From assembly GCF_009758205.1 (NCBI RefSeq), contig NZ_WRXN01000010.1, forward strand, positions 62,001-126,000: 64,000 nucleotides of DNA. The letters are read 5' to 3'. This DNA is from Chitinophaga tropicalis (GTDB taxonomy: Bacteria; Bacteroidota; Bacteroidia; Chitinophagales; Chitinophagaceae). The notes below the pieces were generated by a model. It saw nothing but the letters and a program-made list of their open reading frames with translations, was not told the origin of the DNA and did no database searches. The position numbers and the translations under genes were made by a program. This document shows, piece by piece, positions 57,005 to 64,000 of this stretch (position 1 is the stretch's first letter; each line of letters begins with the position of its first letter).

Positions 57005-58291
57005 TCAGCTCATCCTGCGCTTTTCAACCGCTCCTGCTATACAGAGCATCACTACAGCGCAGATCACCAGCTTTCCTGTATTCCCTCCTATATGGACTAC
57101 GCCCATATTACGGAGATAGATATCGTTGATGGCGTCCAGTCCCCAGCTAAGCGGAGAAAGGCGCCCTATAAACTGCATATGCGGCGGCATTATTTCCAGT
57201 GGTATCCAGATGCCTCCAATGGCAGACAGGATCACAATGGAAATAGCCCCGAAGTTAAGCGCCTGGTTAGGTGTTTTAAATATAGTGCCTACCAGGATAC
57301 CATATGCTGTTGCTGTCAACCCTATGCTTATTGCCACCATCAGTGCCGCTGCATGGCTCTGCCCCAGTACAAGCTTTGGCAGTCCCAGCAATGGCAGCAG
57401 ATGAATGCCTACCTGTATCATCAGGTAGAACTGCACCACGCATATACATACAAAGAACAACATCTTACCCGCCAGTATGGCCAGGTAAGAGCCCGGTATC
57501 AGCTTCATTCTCAGCAGGCTGCCGTCTTCCCTTTCCCTGATCATATTCCCTGCAATAGGAATCACTATAAAGAACATGGCGAAAATGCTCCATGCCGGCA
57601 CATTGTGCTGCACGGAGTTGGAGATCACGTCTATCTGTTTTGAAGGCCCTGTCAGCTGTTCCTGCAGCCCTACCGCCTTCAGCCGTATCTCCATCGTATC
57701 TGTTTCCGGCATGTCTTTCTTACGCAGCTGCTGTTTGATCCTTTCCAGCAACAGGTCTGTTTCCACCTGCGTCAGGAAGTTATCCAGCGCCTGGTGTATA
57801 GCGCTCTTGAATGCTTTCTTGGAAGCAGGGTCAAAGTATACGGCAACGTTCAGCGAATCTTTTTTTGTCCCTACCGGCAAAGTGGCCGGTATGCCCATCC
57901 GTTTCGATATATCGTTCACGATCCTGTTTGCATTGCTCACAATAGCTCCGGTAGCTCCCTTGGGGATCACTATACATATCTTGTAGTCTCCTTTGTTCAC
58001 CAGGTCCAGCGCCTGCTGTTGCGTTACCGGTTTACCATTCATTGAATCCACTACTTCAAACTGGCCGGTGTATTCCAGTCCTTCCCTGATGTACCGTCCT
58101 AAACGTCCGTGGTCATTATCTACAGTAAGTATATCAAATTTCAGTTCCTGGTAGTCCCTGAAGGGTGCGTCTTCTATCATGGCCATTACGGTGATGAGCA
58201 CCAGTGGCATGGCAAATAATAATGTCAGTCCTGTTCTGTCCCTCAGCAGTAACAACCATTCTTTCCGTATAGTAGCCAGTAGTCTTAGCAT
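57005..58291 (-). CDS. ABC-2 type transporter permease
   Basis: This 428-residue protein has the ABC-2/YhgE-type plan: an N-terminal helix (about 18-38), a large extracytoplasmic domain (about 40-235) and five to six C-terminal helices (about 240-425). Family motifs include RDRTGLTLLFAMPLVLITVMAM and the conserved MIREREDGSLLRMKLIPGSYLAILAGKML. It is likely the permease of the exporter whose ATPase is encoded 13 bp upstream. In this locus the substrate is probably the product of the neighbouring aryl-polyketide enzymes or its carrier (inference). The C-terminal KRRMS tail is cytoplasmic. Confidence 0.9.
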   Translation of the reverse strand: MLRLLATIRKEWLLLLRDRTGLTLLFAMPLVLITVMAMIEDAPFRDYQELKFDILTVDNDHGRLGRYIREGLEYTGQFEVVDSMNGKPVTQQQALDLVNKGDYKICIVIPKGATGAIVSNANRIVNDISKRMGIPATLPVGTKKDSLNVAVYFDPASKKAFKSAIHQALDNFLTQVETDLLLERIKQQLRKKDMPETDTMEIRLKAVGLQEQLTGPSKQIDVISNSVQHNVPAWSIFAMFFIVIPIAGNMIREREDGSLLRMKLIPGSYLAILAGKMLFFVCICVVQFYLMIQVGIHLLPLLGLPKLVLGQSHAAALMVAISIGLTATAYGILVGTIFKTPNQALNFGAISIVILSAIGGIWIPLEIMPPHMQFIGRLSPLSWGLDAINDIYLRNMGVVHIGGNTGKLVICAVVMLCIAGAVEKRRMS

Positions 58292-58304
58292 GCCTTCCTT
58301 ATAA

Positions 58305-59051
58305 TTAATCCCTCACCGCATGTCCGGTATAATGTAAAAACACATCCTCCAGGTTGCGGCATTCAGGATGGCGTGCTATCAGTGCTGCTGTTTCTCCCTG
58401 TACCACTACCTTTCCTTCATCTATGATCACTACTTCCCGGCAAATGGTCTGTGCTTCTTCCAGCAGGTGTGAGGTATATACAATGCTTACGCCCTGGTTG
58501 TTGTATTCCCGGAGAAATTGCAGGATCATGCTGCGCGACTGTACGTCTACACCAGCAGTAGGCTCGTCCAGTATCAGCAGCTGTGGCTGATGCAGGATGG
58601 CTGCGATGATATTGGTACGTCTTTTCATACCACCTGAGAAGCGGTGTACTTCTTTATTGCCGGCCTTTTCCAGTCCGAACATCTGTAAGTATTCATCTAT
58701 CCTGCTACGCAGTGGTTTGCCTTTCATTCCATACAGGTTACCGAAGTAGGTCAGGTTCTCTACAGCAGTAAGGTGAGGGAACAGGGCTATCTGTTGTGGC
58801 ACTATGCCTGTTATACGTTTGATTGCTTCCCGGTTGGCGGCGTCCTGTGGCAGGTCAAATATCCTGGCCTGTCCGCCATCTGCTTTTACCAGTCCGCATA
58901 ATATGGAGATAGTAGTGGTTTTTCCGGCGCCGTTAGGCCCCAGCAGGCCCACCATGGCGCCTTTGGGGAAGCTGAAGGATAGTCCGCTCAGCGATGGCTC
59001 CAAAGCGCCTTTATATGTCTTGTGCAGGTCCTGCACTGATATGCTGGTCAT
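58305..59051 (-). CDS. ABC transporter ATP-binding protein
   Basis: I start this at the ATG at 59051 (MTSISVQDLHKTY), giving 248 residues; the upstream open stretch to 59105 belongs to the end of the preceding gene. The nucleotide-binding domain has Walker A GLLGPNGAGKTT, Q-loop VPQQIALFPHLTAVENLTYFGNLYG, the signature HRFSGGMKRRTNIIAAIL, Walker B LLILDEPTAGVD and the H-loop STSHLL-like YTSHLLEEA. It energises the ABC-2 permease encoded next. Its ATG overlaps the stop of the BtrH-like gene (TAATG), which favours coupling of biosynthesis and export. Confidence 0.94.
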   Translation of the reverse strand: MTSISVQDLHKTYKGALEPSLSGLSFSFPKGAMVGLLGPNGAGKTTTISILCGLVKADGGQARIFDLPQDAANREAIKRITGIVPQQIALFPHLTAVENLTYFGNLYGMKGKPLRSRIDEYLQMFGLEKAGNKEVHRFSGGMKRRTNIIAAILHQPQLLILDEPTAGVDVQSRSMILQFLREYNNQGVSIVYTSHLLEEAQTICREVVIIDEGKVVVQGETAALIARHPECRNLEDVFLHYTGHAVRD

Positions 59052-60076
59052 TATATTTTTACTTTCGACAGTTTCCTGAACAACAGCTCTTCTTCTGCGG
59101 CGCATTGCATCAGCATTTCGCTTAATTCTGCATATGATACATTATTTACCGCCCTGCTTTTGCATACTCTGCCGGCATTGAAGGCAAAGTTGCGCCAGAT
59201 GTCTCCTACCTTTGTCAGCTCTCCTGAAAGCACGCTCAGCTCTTCTCTTTGCAGAATGCCGGCTGCTTCCTGAAGGAAGGCTGCATACATGAAGCGGAAG
59301 CCTGCACCGCCGGTGCCTATCTCTTCCTGCATCCTGATGATGTTGCCTAAGTAAAGCACTGCCTTCCTTTCGCCCACCTTTTCGGGATATTGCTTCAGCC
59401 GCTTTGCCAGGTAACGGATACCGCTTACCCCGAACATAGGCAGCGGAATTTTCAGCATGTCATGGCATGCCTGGTTAATACCCTGACGGATAGGCTCCTG
59501 CAATGAAATTTCTTTAGGTACGTCCACTGCATAATACAACTTGCCTTTGGGAGCGGGGAAGCCCTTGGCGAAACGTGCTTCTGCAAGACTTTTAGGATCA
59601 ATTTCAGTAACGGTTTCCATGATAGGATCGCTGATACGGTAGTTTTCACCGCTCTTACCATAGGCTACCAGGTTATGTGCATTGAAATGGAAGCGGTAGG
59701 ATGCCGGGAAGTAAGGCAGGTAATATACGCTGGACAACATCCCTACAGGCGTGCCTGTTTCCAGTATCCTGTCCAGCTCCTGCATGCCTTTCTCCACGTT
59801 GGAGAAGGTTTGCGACTCGATCTTCACTCCCAGCCTTTTGCATACACGTTTGAAGATAGCGCCGGGCACTACACGGTAGGTTGTGCCTGGTACGCCGTTC
59901 ACTTTCACAAATGGCAGATGCGCAAAGAAGATCCCTGCGCCAATACCGAAAGCCATAGGCTCACTGATATGTAATCCGTAATGCCTGAAAATATTGGAAA
60001 TCACCCCGCTCTCGCAATGTGCAGTCTGCTCGTGGTTGAATTGAATATCGTTCATAACTTCCAGTACCTCACCCAT
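59051..60076 (-). CDS. BtrH-like acyltransferase (BtrH_N and DUF4872 domains)
   Basis: This 341-residue protein matches the butirosin BtrH family. Its N-terminal domain is a cysteine-peptidase-like fold with the catalytic Cys21 in EQTAHCESGVISNIFRHYG, His134 in HFNAHNLVAYG and Asp150 in YRISDPI. The C-terminal DUF4872-like helical part is about residues 165-341 (ACHDMLKIPLPMFGVSGIRYLAKRL, GTGGAGFRFMYAAFLQEAAGI). In butirosin synthesis BtrH moves an acyl group from an ACP to an amine. Here, beside an ACP, ketosynthases, DarA/DarB and an exporter, it may join or release the ACP-bound chain (inference). The start could also be the Met eight codons in. Same strand as the ABC genes. Confidence 0.87.
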   Translation of the reverse strand: MGEVLEVMNDIQFNHEQTAHCESGVISNIFRHYGLHISEPMAFGIGAGIFFAHLPFVKVNGVPGTTYRVVPGAIFKRVCKRLGVKIESQTFSNVEKGMQELDRILETGTPVGMLSSVYYLPYFPASYRFHFNAHNLVAYGKSGENYRISDPIMETVTEIDPKSLAEARFAKGFPAPKGKLYYAVDVPKEISLQEPIRQGINQACHDMLKIPLPMFGVSGIRYLAKRLKQYPEKVGERKAVLYLGNIIRMQEEIGTGGAGFRFMYAAFLQEAAGILQREELSVLSGELTKVGDIWRNFAFNAGRVCKSRAVNNVSYAELSEMLMQCAAEEELLFRKLSKVKI

Positions 60077-60085
60077 TTGTACAAA

Positions 60086-60484
60086 TTATTTAACTTCCTT
60101 TAATTCTTTAATGCTGATCTTGAATGCAGCTGCATATTTATGCAGCATGTTATCGCTCAGTTTATTGAACACTGCCGGTTTCATATGGCGTTTTACCTGC
60201 CATTGGAATTTACCTACATAACTGGCCAGCAAGGGCAGGTCCATGATGGTTTTCTCCATATAATACAGGACAGGGCTGGCTTCTCCTGCCAGTACACGCT
60301 GCCTGGCGGCCTCCACTTTTGCATGTATCTCTTCCCATGCCTGGGTCATTGCCACATTTTCAGGCTCCCAGCCTACGCTGGTTACCGGTACATATTGCCC
60401 TGCGTTATCAGTGGCATAAAAGAGCTGCCTGAATTTACCTTCATGCATGTTGTTGCCATCCTGTGGAACTTCCTCTTTCTTCAT
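60086..60484 (-). CDS. Small unknown protein of the dialkylresorcinol locus
   Basis: This 132-residue soluble protein has no recognised family. It is largely helical, with a charged, variable N-terminus (MKKEEVPQDGNNMHEGKF) and a second possible start at the Met at residue 13. The middle reads WEPENVAMTQAWEEIHAKVEAARQRVLAGEASPVLYYMEKTIMDLPLLASYVGKFQWQVKRH. The C-terminus (FNKLSDNMLHKYAAAFKISIKELKEVK) resembles a short helix-turn-helix-like end but without a proven DNA-binding pattern. It is encoded between darB and the BtrH-like gene on the same strand (10-bp gap to the latter), so it probably works with them. Confidence 0.75.
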   Translation of the reverse strand: MKKEEVPQDGNNMHEGKFRQLFYATDNAGQYVPVTSVGWEPENVAMTQAWEEIHAKVEAARQRVLAGEASPVLYYMEKTIMDLPLLASYVGKFQWQVKRHMKPAVFNKLSDNMLHKYAAAFKISIKELKEVK

Positions 60485-60519
60485 ATGTTAATGTTTGGGC
60501 CAAAATTACATAAAAGAAA

Positions 60520-60549
60520 AGGAGCCGTTTAATGAATACCACAGCTCCT
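60520..60549 (-). promoter_or_regulatory. Weak inverted repeat between darB and the downstream gene
   Basis: AGGAGC (60520-60525) and GCTCCT (60544-60549) form a 6-bp stem with an 18-nt loop in the 96-bp spacer, with T-rich sequence on the minus-strand 3' side. It may attenuate read-through rather than end it. Confidence 0.35.
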
Positions 60550-60580
60550 CTTTCAGTTTCTTTAGATAAGCTATCCGCGC

Positions 60581-61717
60581 TTATACCACCGTGAGATGTG
60601 CATAGGCATAGGAGAACCTTGCACTTTCAGGTACCATCATCACGATAGTCTGGCCTTTCTTCAGCATATCATTATTCAGCAGCTCTTCCAGCATGAAGTA
60701 AGGTGAGGCGGTGCCTACGTTACCTACGCGGGTCAGGTTGGTGAACCATTTCTCCTGCGGGATAGGTACACCCAGGCGGGTGATCTCTTCGTCTATTTTA
60801 AAACGGAAAAATTCTGAGGACAGGTGAGGCAGGAAGTAATCCAGCTTCTCCAGGTCAATGTTGTGACGTTCTACCAGTTCTTTCCACATCTGTGCACCGG
60901 AAGGAACGATGTTCTTGCCCAGCAGGCGGGTATCCTGTTTGAAGGAGAACACGCTGTGCTGTGCCCACTCTTCAGGCGTCATATCTATCCAGCCTTTGGT
61001 GCTGCCGTCTTCATTCTTGATAGAGCCTGCATACATACAGGTTTCCAGCTCGTTGGCATAAGAAGCTATCTCTACCCAGTCTACACGCAGTGAAAGGCCA
61101 TTTTCATTTGGTTTGTCCTGGAACAGGGCTGCACTGGCGCCGTCAGACAACATCCAGCGCAGGAAGTCCTTTTCAAAGGCAATGATAGGATTATCTTCCA
61201 GGTGTTTCAGGTTCTCTGTTTCAGGCTCAAATTTTTCTGCCAGCATCCAGCTGGAGAATTTCTCAGAACCTGTGCTTACAGCGTTGCTGGTATTACCGCA
61301 TTTAATAGACATCCAGGCATATTTGAATGCCTGCATACCTGCCGCACATGCTCCTGTAGCGGCTATCAGCTCTACAGGCTGGCATTTCAGCAGGCCGTGT
61401 ACCATTGCTGCATGGTTAGGCAGCAGCTGGTCTGGCGATGTAGTGCCACAAGCCAGTAGCTGCAGCTTGTCTATAGAAAACCTGTCATCAAAAAGGCCCT
61501 TTACTGCCAGCGCAGTCATCTCTGCATTAGAGTGGGTCGATTTTCCTTGTTTATCTAATGAGTAATAGCGTGTTTTGATCTTATTATTCCCCAAAATCCT
61601 CAATCTTGCACGGGAAGGCTTTCCGTCTACCAGCCCAAGTATGCTTTCCATTTCATCATTCCCTACCGGCTCATTAGGCAGAAATTTAGATAGCCTTGTA
61701 ATATAAACTTCCTTCAT
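60581..61717 (-). CDS. darB: KAS III-like ketosynthase DarB (dialkylresorcinol synthesis)
   Basis: The start at 61717 (MKEVYITRLSKFLPNEPV) gives 378 residues; an open stretch upstream to 61846 is rejected. The KAS III triad is intact: Cys124 in IAATGACAAGMQAFKYAWM, His298 in DYFLPHLSSEFF and Asn333 in LTRVGNVGTASPYFML. DarB-type enzymes condense a beta-ketoacyl and an unsaturated acyl thioester to a cyclohexanedione, which DarA then aromatises to a dialkylresorcinol. This one is longer than FabH (about 320 residues), as in that group, and lies directly after the DarA gene (208-bp spacer). Called DarB from family and context; the product is inferred. Confidence 0.85.
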   Translation of the reverse strand: MKEVYITRLSKFLPNEPVGNDEMESILGLVDGKPSRARLRILGNNKIKTRYYSLDKQGKSTHSNAEMTALAVKGLFDDRFSIDKLQLLACGTTSPDQLLPNHAAMVHGLLKCQPVELIAATGACAAGMQAFKYAWMSIKCGNTSNAVSTGSEKFSSWMLAEKFEPETENLKHLEDNPIIAFEKDFLRWMLSDGASAALFQDKPNENGLSLRVDWVEIASYANELETCMYAGSIKNEDGSTKGWIDMTPEEWAQHSVFSFKQDTRLLGKNIVPSGAQMWKELVERHNIDLEKLDYFLPHLSSEFFRFKIDEEITRLGVPIPQEKWFTNLTRVGNVGTASPYFMLEELLNNDMLKKGQTIVMMVPESARFSYAYAHLTVV

Positions 61718-61752
61718 TTGAAATAGATTCCTGTTGTTTTGTATAAGTTGGT

Positions 61753-61776
61753 ACCTGTCCTTATTCAAAGACAGGT
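61753..61776 (-). promoter_or_regulatory. Inverted repeat in the darB leader
   Basis: ACCTGTC (61753-61759) and GACAGGT (61770-61776) form a perfect 7-bp stem with a 10-nt loop 36 bp upstream of the darB start. It could be an operator or leader hairpin. Confidence 0.4.
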
Positions 61777-61925
61777 TATTGAATTTCGCCTTGCTGTTAT
61801 AATAATTATGGTAATATCCCCTTGTCCCCGGTCTAACAATGCACAAACGCCCGTAAATATAGAATACTCTGCCGATATATCAGTAAAAGGTATTGAAACC
61901 GGGCTATGTTACTGCTTTCAGCCGG

Positions 61926-62846
61926 TTAACGCAGGTGTATCCCTCTGTAGTACTTTACATCTTCCTGCAATCTCTTCTTATTAAAGGCCAGTTTAAACAT
62001 GGAAGATATCTTGGCCAGAGGTGATAATACAAAAATACCTATCAGCAGTAATCCCCTGTACATACTTACCCTCCCCTGTCTTTCAGGTGCTCCGGGCCCA
62101 CCTTTGGCACTGATGAATTTTGACCAGTAACGGAACGCCCTGATACCTCTGTCTTCCAGCAATATCAGGTTAGGCTTCAACTCTACAGCGCCCAGCTCCA
62201 GCAGTTGAGGTTGCAGCTGGTCCCATTGTCTTGTTTCAAGCATCTTTGCAATAGGCTCCCCAAACTTCACCGCATCCTGGATATCCTGTTCCTGAACGCC
62301 TGCTGGCGGCAGGAATGCCGTAGCTTCTTTCTTACCTTTAAACTGCCATCTTAATACTGTGATCAATGCCACCAGGTTGGGCGATCTGTCTACCAGCACT
62401 ATATTTCCCACAAGATGCGCGCCTGCTTTCTGCAGGTATTCCTTTACACGCTCCTGTGCATTCAGCCACATATTGCGGCATCCCATCAGCGTAACGACAG
62501 GCTTGCCTTTCAGTAAACGGGCTGCTGACTCACTCTGTAAAAAAGCGGCTGTTGGTTGTGAAGGAGATAAGAACCAGGGTTGATAAGCCAGGATAACGAG
62601 ATCAAAATGCTCATCCGGATTAACTTTTAACGGTGCTATTCCACGTGGTTTGCCCAACACAGTTTCCGGCATAGTGTCATAAAAGACCTGCTTGTTCCAT
62701 GGAAATGCAAAGGGTTGCAATGGCGCCAGCTCCTCATATACGATAGTGGCCTTGTCCTGTAGCGGTCCTGTAACTTTATCAACTATTCTCTTTAACTGCC
62801 CGGTCTGGGTGTAATAGATAACCAGGATCTTAGGTCGTTCATTCAT
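61926..62846 (-). CDS. darA: Dialkylresorcinol enzyme DarA (flavodoxin-like aromatase/condensing enzyme)
   Basis: This 306-residue protein begins PKILVIYYTQTGQLKRIVDKV, a flavodoxin-type FMN phosphate-binding loop (TQTGQL), followed by an alpha/beta fold (FDLVILAYQPWFLSPSQPTAAFLQS, KGKPVVTLMGCRNMWLNAQERVKEYLQ). The C-terminal third is more hydrophobic, with RVSMYRGLLLIGIFVLSPLAKISSMF near residues 255-285. This matches DarA, which oxidises the cyclohexanedione made by DarB to a dialkylresorcinol. The gene is directly upstream of darB on the same strand and begins the compact locus 54352-62846. Flexirubin pigments of Bacteroidota contain a dialkylresorcinol half of this kind. Confidence 0.8.
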   Translation of the reverse strand: MNERPKILVIYYTQTGQLKRIVDKVTGPLQDKATIVYEELAPLQPFAFPWNKQVFYDTMPETVLGKPRGIAPLKVNPDEHFDLVILAYQPWFLSPSQPTAAFLQSESAARLLKGKPVVTLMGCRNMWLNAQERVKEYLQKAGAHLVGNIVLVDRSPNLVALITVLRWQFKGKKEATAFLPPAGVQEQDIQDAVKFGEPIAKMLETRQWDQLQPQLLELGAVELKPNLILLEDRGIRAFRYWSKFISAKGGPGAPERQGRVSMYRGLLLIGIFVLSPLAKISSMFKLAFNKKRLQEDVKYYRGIHLR

Positions 62847-63008
62847 AAAAATACGGAGTTGAACACTTGAAGCCGTAAACTTACGATATATTTTTATTAT
62901 ATGAATTAACCTGTGAATGAAAGGGTAAGCAAATAAGCTACAACAAACTGATAATCATTAAGTTATCACAAAACTCTGATAATACTGCCGTCACGAACTG
63001 CTTTAAAA

Positions 63009-63029
63009 TAAAAAAGCCCCTTACGGGAC
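63009..63029 (-). terminator. Intrinsic terminator of the methyltransferase gene
   Basis: On the minus strand GTCCC-GTAA-GGGGC (63016-63029, one G-T pair) is followed by TTTTTTA. It separates the methyltransferase from the dar genes. Confidence 0.65.
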
Positions 63030-63127
63030 CTCCTCTTTCTCTTGTGCCTCAGCCAGGTACTGCCATAACCCTCTGCATTTTGCTACAGCAGTACCGTGGC
63101 CAAAGGACTTAATGTTTTATTTTACAG

Positions 63128-63148
63128 GTACAAAGATGCTGTTTGTAC
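63128..63148. promoter_or_regulatory. Perfect inverted repeat downstream of the methyltransferase gene
   Basis: GTACAAA (63128-63134) and TTTGTAC (63142-63148) form a 7-bp inverted repeat with a 7-nt centre, 25 bp past the methyltransferase stop. It may be a regulator site or an mRNA 3' hairpin. Confidence 0.4.
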
Positions 63149-63172
63149 AATAAACTAAATGTTAAATAGTAC

Positions 63173-63838
63173 TTAATTTTTTATTCCGCGCATGCAAATA
63201 TTTTCCAGCTGTACCAGCTTACTCCCGTCTGCAGCGAGTTTCTGAGGTTCTACTGCTGTATTGATCTCACTTACAATAAAGCCATTTTTTTCAAGCAATG
63301 ATTTTGCTGAAGGAATATCATACAATGTAAAACCCTGATCAACGAAAGGCAGCTGCTCCATAGTTTCTTTGCTGCGAAATGCCAGTACCAGCTGTCCGCC
63401 GGGTATTAGTACACGATGAATAGCCTTCAGCGCGATATCCGGCGCATCCCAGAAATAAAGCACATTCACACCAAACACTTTGGTGAACGCTTCTGATGGA
63501 AAGGTCATTTCTTCCGCAGTACCGCAAATTATCTCTACCTTACCCGCTTTGATACGGCTTTCATTTTCCTTTATAGCTTCCTGCACCATTACATCAGACA
63601 TGTCAAGCCCTGTATAATGTAACGCGGCCTGTTGCTGAAATAATTCAGAGATAAAGTGACCGTTCCCCATTCCTATTTCCAGTATACGATCGCCAGCCTG
63701 CAAGGGCATAAAATCCAGTGTCATGTCATATAGGAGCTTATTGGACCTGTTCATCTTTTCACCCATCCTGATACCGTCTTCTCCCTGCGGTTGCCGTAGC
63801 TGCCGGGCTGCTTCTTCTGCTGTCATTGGTTTATCCAT
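63173..63838 (-). CDS. Class I SAM-dependent methyltransferase
   Basis: This 221-residue protein has a methyltransferase-11/25-like fold with motif I RILEIGMGNGHFISELF, YTGLDMSDVMVQEAIKENESR, GTAEEMTFPSEAFTKVFGVNVLYFW and IHRVLIPGGQLVLAFRS (motif III). The substrate is not visible. It is encoded on the same strand upstream of the dar genes, but a terminator and 326 bp lie between, so it is not firmly part of that locus. A role in resorcinol or polyene methylation is possible; a general housekeeping role is equally so. Confidence 0.85.
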   Translation of the reverse strand: MDKPMTAEEAARQLRQPQGEDGIRMGEKMNRSNKLLYDMTLDFMPLQAGDRILEIGMGNGHFISELFQQQAALHYTGLDMSDVMVQEAIKENESRIKAGKVEIICGTAEEMTFPSEAFTKVFGVNVLYFWDAPDIALKAIHRVLIPGGQLVLAFRSKETMEQLPFVDQGFTLYDIPSAKSLLEKNGFIVSEINTAVEPQKLAADGSKLVQLENICMRGIKN

Positions 63839-63898
63839 CGTTCATTATTTACAGATCTGAATTTTAGCCGGCTGCGGGGCCGCAAACAAACAGCTATC

Positions 63899-64000
63899 TT
63901 AATTTGCTTTCCTCACACTTCCTGATCCGGCGGTATGTGATTCCACAGAAGGATTTCCCTTGTACGTCACATCCCCTGAACCAACTATGTTCACATCCAG
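63899..64000 (-). CDS. DUF2807 (head GIN domain) protein, C-terminal end (partial)
   Basis: On the minus strand the last 33 codons of a gene enter at the window edge and stop at TAA (63899-63901). The visible residues (LDVNIVGSGDVTYKGNPSV, then ESHTAGSGSVRKAN) show the repeating GSGDVTYKGNP and GSGSVRK turns of the right-handed beta-helix DUF2807 family, which has a typical C-terminus of this kind. Such proteins are usually secreted, with an unknown role. The start and the signal peptide lie beyond the window. Confidence 0.8.
   Translation of the reverse strand: MDVNIVGSGDVTYKGNPSVESHTAGSGSVRKAN

Larger units (their letters stand above)
62847..63172. other. Intergenic region between the methyltransferase gene and darA
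   Basis: 326 bp. It has a terminator for the methyltransferase gene on the minus strand (63009-63029) and a perfect inverted repeat (63128-63148). The 160 bp next to darA should hold its promoter, but no TAnnTTTG box was recognised on the minus strand. No ORF with coding character was seen. Confidence 0.6.

Noticed and set aside
1..64000. tRNA, rRNA, CRISPR arrays, insertion sequences, prophage or integrase genes.
   Set aside because: None seen by eye: gaps between genes are short and explained, no TTCGA-type tRNA arm, no regularly spaced repeats with unique spacers and no transposase or integrase motifs.

Overview
The window reads as a chromosomal segment of a Bacteroidota bacterium, most likely Chitinophaga or a close relative. 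Evidence: a SusC/SusD pair, PorP/SprF and a type B gliding-motility C-terminal domain (type IX secretion), an ECF sigma/FecR pair, GH29/GH92/GH88/GH9 enzymes with signal peptides, promoters of the Bacteroidota TTTG...TAnnTTTG type, and a flexirubin-type dialkylresorcinol gene set. No tRNA, rRNA, CRISPR array, insertion sequence or phage gene was seen. Both ends cut genes: an anti-sigma FecR protein on the left and a DUF2807 (head GIN domain) protein on the right.

Layout. 1-7188: ECF sigma and FecR, a small membrane protein, a dihaem cytochrome c, a GH29 fucosidase with a short secreted ORF coupled to its stop, then PorP/SprF with a large T9SS-exported Ig-repeat protein. 7410-19225: an amino-sugar locus with SusD, SusC, a DeoR-type regulator, AnmK, MurQ and a sodium:solute symporter on the minus strand, and a divergent GH9-polysaccharide deacetylase fusion; an identical 13-base A-rich motif lies upstream of both the regulator and the symporter. 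19527-21895: proA and proB. 22012-26782: a double-SGNH esterase, a GH92 mannosidase and an orphan gene. 26783-30300: a gene-poor stretch, an unknown 153-aa gene with its own promoter and terminator, then a 7TM protein, histidine kinase and response regulator in an overlapping operon.

30297-44837 is a hexuronate regulon. GH88 and DUF2264 proteins release (unsaturated) uronates. KduI and KduD turn the unsaturated product into 2-keto-3-deoxygluconate (KDG). UxaC, UxaB and UxaA bring glucuronate/galacturonate to the same KDG, and KdgK and Eda split it to pyruvate and glyceraldehyde-3-phosphate. ExuT imports substrate. A LacI regulator is encoded inside, and the same perfect palindrome GCAAACGTTTGC lies in front of GH88, between kduI and uxaA, and in front of exuT.

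45006-54247 is mostly housekeeping: mnmA, an RsmB-like methyltransferase, the 2-oxoglutarate dehydrogenase E2 (with two lipoyl domains) and E1, rpsT and an M14 peptidase. 54352-62846 is a compact minus-strand biosynthetic set: DarA, DarB, a small unknown, a BtrH-like acyltransferase, an ABC exporter (ATPase and permease), ACP, an active ketosynthase and a cysteine-less ketosynthase partner. A methyltransferase and the partial DUF2807 gene close the window.

Several intergenic spaces carry related repeats: UUCG-loop hairpins followed by a CGCTGCGCGGCT block, GC-rich GGCCTGC palindromes with A-tracts, an 11-bp tandem repeat, and paired direct repeats upstream of susC.
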